Shown: positions 61,795-64,000 of the stretch, in pieces
How positions within the stretch are numbered: position 1 is the first letter of the stretch
Layout of the letters: every line of letters starts with the position of its first letter
Assembly: GCA_963794185.1 (NCBI GenBank)
Contig: CAWCDM010000113.1
Span: 62,001-126,000 of the forward strand
DNA: 64,000 nt
From: JAMXLO01 sp963794185
Lineage (GTDB): Bacteria; Pseudomonadota; Alphaproteobacteria; Acetobacterales; Acetobacteraceae
Reading direction: 5' to 3'
Notes under the pieces: generated by a model
What the model was told of the DNA's origin: nothing
Databases searched by the model: none
What the model saw: the letters and a program-made list of their open reading frames with translations, nothing else
Translations under genes and position numbers: made by a program

Positions 61795-62367
61795 ATGCAC
61801 TTCGAGGGCGAGTTCCGCGTCCCCGGCAGGGCGGAGGATGTGATCCATCGCTTCGCCGACGTGCCACGCATGGCGCGCTGCATGCCCGGCGCGATGCTGG
61901 AAGCCCAGTCGGAAGATGGCTCATGGCCGGGCGCAATGGTGGTCGCATTTGGTCCCAAGCAAATCAACTTCAAGGGCCGGGTGACCTGCGAGTTCGATTT
62001 CGCAGCCAGGACCGGCACGCTTCAAGGCCGCGGCACGGCAGACATGCGGGCGGCACGGATCGGCGTTAAGGTCGCCTTCGCATTGCGCGACGATCCGGCA
62101 GCGGCGACGCCGACGACCATCGTTGCGATCACGTCGGACGCGGAACTGGGGGGCGTACTGGCGGACTTTGCCCGCACCGGCGGGATCGCCGTGGCGAACG
62201 TCATCATGCAGGACTTCGCCCGCCGCGCGGCGGAGGAATTCTCCAGCGACACGCCGGCGCCCCAGCATGCAGCGGCGCAACTGTCGGCGCATCGCGTGCT
62301 GTGGCAGGTCATCAAGACGAAGCTGGCGCAATTCGCGCGCTGGCTCGGCATCGCAACGGCGTCATGA
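61795..62367 (+). CDS. CoxG-like SRPBCC protein
   Basis: 190 residues of the CO dehydrogenase subunit G family, a lipid- or ligand-binding SRPBCC fold: MHFEGEFRVPGRAEDVIHRFADVPRMARCMPGAMLE, KGRVTCEFDFAARTGTLQGRGTAD and ITSDAELGGVLADFARTGGIAVANVIMQDFARRAAEEF. The C-terminal 45 residues form an amphipathic helix region ending in WLGIA. In CO dehydrogenase systems CoxG anchors the enzyme to the membrane, but no molybdenum hydroxylase genes are here. Starts 3 bp after the ThDP gene stop. Confidence 0.85.
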   Translation: MHFEGEFRVPGRAEDVIHRFADVPRMARCMPGAMLEAQSEDGSWPGAMVVAFGPKQINFKGRVTCEFDFAARTGTLQGRGTADMRAARIGVKVAFALRDDPAAATPTTIVAITSDAELGGVLADFARTGGIAVANVIMQDFARRAAEEFSSDTPAPQHAAAQLSAHRVLWQVIKTKLAQFARWLGIATAS

Positions 62368-62377
62368 ACTGCCAACC

Positions 62378-62495
62378 GCCTGGGCCCCCGCTTTCACGGG
62401 GGTGACTAAAAAAGAGGGCAACCACGCCACTTTGTCATCCCCGCCACTTTGTCAGCCACGCCACTTTGTCATCCCCGCGAAAGCGGGGACCCAGG
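62378..62495. repeat. GTCATCCCCGC palindromes with a short tandem repeat
   Basis: Outer inverted repeat: GCCTGGGCCCCCGCTTT at 62378-62394 against AAAGCGGGGACCCAGGC at 62479-62495, with one internal difference. Between them a 34-36-bp unit built from CCACGCCACTTTGTCATCCCCG and CCACTTTGTCAG is repeated in tandem. The block fills the whole gap between the CoxG-like and GMC genes and brings hairpins close to the GMC start. Confidence 0.75.
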
Positions 62496-62503
62496 CGCAA
62501 ACA

Positions 62504-64000
62504 ATGGAGGAAACACTGGCCCACGCGATGAACGCGGACTACGTGGTGATCGGAGCCGGCTCGGCCGGCTGCGTCATTGCCAGCCGCCTGAGCGAAACCG
62601 GCGCGCGCGTAACGCTGCTTGAAGCGGGTCCGCGCGACTGGCATCCGATGATCCACATCCCGGCCGGCGTGCTGAAGCTCCTGCATCATCCGGTGGTCAA
62701 CTGGAACTACAGTGCGGATCCCGGACCCGGCACCGCGGGCCGCGCCATCCATTGGCCGCGTGGCAAGGTTCTCGGCGGATCGAGTTCGATCAACGGCATG
62801 CTGTATGTCCGCGGCAATCCTGCCGACTTCGATGGTTGGGCGCAGATGGGTTGTCGCGGCTGGTCCTTCGACGATGTGTTGCCGCATTTCCGCAAGTCCG
62901 AGGACTATTCGCCCGGCGATGCAGAATTTCGCGGCAAGGGCGGCCCGCTCCGCGTCGAGGACTACCGCACTATCCTGCCGCTCACGCATCGCTTCGTCGA
63001 AGCCGCGCAGCAGGCGGGTTTCGCGTTCAGTCCCGATTTGAACGGCAGGACGCAGGAGGGCGTCGGCTACTCGCAGATGACGCGCAACGGCCGCTTCCGC
63101 GGCTCGACGGCGCAGACGTTTCTGGCACAGGCAAAGCGGCGTCACAATCTGCGGATCGAGACCGACGCAATGGCAACGCGCCTGCTGCTGGAAGGGAAAC
63201 GCTGCGTCGGCGTCGCCTTTCGCAAGCGCGGGCAGGCTGTGGAGGTCTTTGCGGCGCGCGAGGTGATCCTGTGCGGCGGGGCGGTGAACTCCCCGCATCT
63301 GCTGCAGATTTCCGGCATCGGGCCGGCCGGGCATCTTCAGTCAATCGGTGTGCAGGTGGCGCACGACCTGTCGGGTGTCGGCGCCAATCTGCAGGACCAC
63401 TACGTCGCGCGCGTTTCGCATCGGGCGAAGAATGCCGTGTCGATCAATCAGCTCGCCCACGGCATCCGCCTGGCAGCCGAGGCGTTTCGTTTCGTGGCGA
63501 CTGGCCGCGGTGCGCTGACGTTCGGGGTGACCAGCGCCCAGGTGTTCTGCCGCTCCCGCGAAGGGTTGGCGAGCCCTGACCTGCAGCTTCTGTTCACGCC
63601 CGCCAGCTACGATGCCGCCCGGTTTGGCCAATTGGAACTTAAGCCGGGGATGACCGTCGCGGTGTGTCCCGTGCGGCCGGACAGCCGCGGCACGATCATG
63701 GCACGTTCGGCTGATCCGTTTGCCGCACCGGTCATCACGCCGAACTATCTGTCGGATCCAAACGACCAGCGCGTACTGAACGCGGGCCTGCGGTTCACGC
63801 GCCAGATCTTTGCCGCGCCGGCAATCGCCCAGCACAGCGTCGAGGAAACCCTGCCCGGTGCGGCTGTCGTCTCCGATGACGATTTTGCGGATTACGCGCG
63901 CCGTTACGGCACCACGATCTTCCATCCGGTCGGCACCTGCCGCATGGGCGAAGGTCCCGGCGCGGTCGTCGATCCGCGTCTGCGTGTGCATGGGATGGAC
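62504..64000 (+). CDS. GMC family FAD-dependent oxidoreductase (3' end outside the window)
   Basis: At least 498 residues, open at the right edge. FAD-binding ADYVVIGAGSAGCVIASRLSE, PRGKVLGGSSSINGMLYVRG (signature 1), EVILCGGAVNSPHLLQISGIGPAG (signature 2) and TTIFHPVGTCRMGEGPGAVVDPRLRVHG near the C-terminal active-site His. About 30-40 residues are missing. Two in-frame starts are possible: ATG 62504, or ATG 62528 which begins right before the FAD motif; a GGAGG at 62508 lies too far from the second. Alcohol or choline-type oxidation; it probably acts in the same route as the upstream dioxygenases and ThDP enzyme. Confidence 0.9.
   Translation, partial: MEETLAHAMNADYVVIGAGSAGCVIASRLSETGARVTLLEAGPRDWHPMIHIPAGVLKLLHHPVVNWNYSADPGPGTAGRAIHWPRGKVLGGSSSINGMLYVRGNPADFDGWAQMGCRGWSFDDVLPHFRKSEDYSPGDAEFRGKGGPLRVEDYRTILPLTHRFVEAAQQAGFAFSPDLNGRTQEGVGYSQMTRNGRFRGSTAQTFLAQAKRRHNLRIETDAMATRLLLEGKRCVGVAFRKRGQAVEVFAAREVILCGGAVNSPHLLQISGIGPAGHLQSIGVQVAHDLSGVGANLQDHYVARVSHRAKNAVSINQLAHGIRLAAEAFRFVATGRGALTFGVTSAQVFCRSREGLASPDLQLLFTPASYDAARFGQLELKPGMTVAVCPVRPDSRGTIMARSADPFAAPVITPNYLSDPNDQRVLNAGLRFTRQIFAAPAIAQHSVEETLPGAAVVSDDDFADYARRYGTTIFHPVGTCRMGEGPGAVVDPRLRVHGMD

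Noticed and set aside
62378..62495. Repeats considered as a CRISPR or attachment site
   Set aside because: Units are short extragenic palindromes of a class seen several times in the window; there are no regular spacers, integrase or tRNA.

Overview
The window is about 64 kb of GC-rich DNA from an alphaproteobacterium, most likely a member of the Acetobacteraceae. This rests on the hopanoid and isoprenoid genes at the left edge, a MucR-type regulator, PQQ-type sugar and GMC alcohol dehydrogenase homologues, and the many GTCATCCCCGC-type palindromes. The taxonomy is an inference; no rRNA or tRNA gene was seen.

Layout. (1) 0-5.5 kb: a tight isoprenoid/hopanoid operon, ispA-dxs-hpnI-hpnJ. (2) 5.6-11.4 kb: a decayed stretch with a shortened COG4705 membrane protein, a frameshifted Uma2 nuclease, two abutting transposase remnants, a damaged LysR gene divergent from an intact pirin gene, and a deleted peptide-binding protein. 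(3) 11.5-14.9 kb: an envelope-glycan operon with a GtrA flippase, a phosphoglycosyl transferase and two family 2 glycosyltransferases. (4) 14.9-23.3 kb: a CoA-ester catabolic cluster (SDR, three acyl-CoA dehydrogenases, NDP-forming CoA ligase, alpha/beta hydrolase) with a divergent crotonase homologue that lacks both hydratase glutamates. (5) 23.3-42.3 kb: a genomic island of glycan genes mixed with mobile elements. It holds a frameshifted RTX-like secreted protein, a methyltransferase, an OafA-type acyltransferase, a complete IS630 element, a GT61 enzyme, a sulfotransferase-like protein with a repeated coiled coil, a methyltransferase-WbsX fusion, a frameshifted GT2, a GT4, an intact GMC oxidoreductase, a rearranged GMC remnant and an IS21 remnant. 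(6) 42.3-46.6 kb: a GMC oxidoreductase next to an 826-residue exported di-haem cytochrome c. (7) 46.7-55.3 kb: an anti-sigma factor, a CpdA-like phosphoesterase, a DoxX protein behind a perfect FNR/FixK box, a three-gene set (amidohydrolase, PQQ-type sugar dehydrogenase, MetE-like protein), RlpA, TauE, ArfB and MucR. (8) 55.4-64 kb: a catabolic cluster with a DapA-family lyase, a flavin monooxygenase, a VOC protein, two unrelated 2-oxoglutarate dioxygenases, a ThDP enzyme, a CoxG-like protein and a third intact GMC oxidoreductase that runs off the right end.

How the genes work together. Region 1 makes C5/C15 isoprenoid precursors and decorates the hopanoid side chain. Regions 3 and 5 assemble and modify surface glycan. 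Regions 4 and 8 look like two separate oxidative degradation routes for unidentified carbon sources. Regions 6 and 7 suggest periplasmic oxidation of alcohols or sugars.

An unusual number of otherwise good genes (at least nine) are broken by one- or two-base shifts. Some lie in the decaying island, but others sit inside conserved operons (the ThDP enzyme, the amidohydrolase, the anti-sigma factor), so sequencing error must be excluded before they are called pseudogenes. The most unusual items are an in-frame palindromic insertion in hpnI, the GMC remnant with an inverted segment, the 63-bp coding tandem repeat, the GMC/di-haem cytochrome pair, and the catabolic cluster at the right end.
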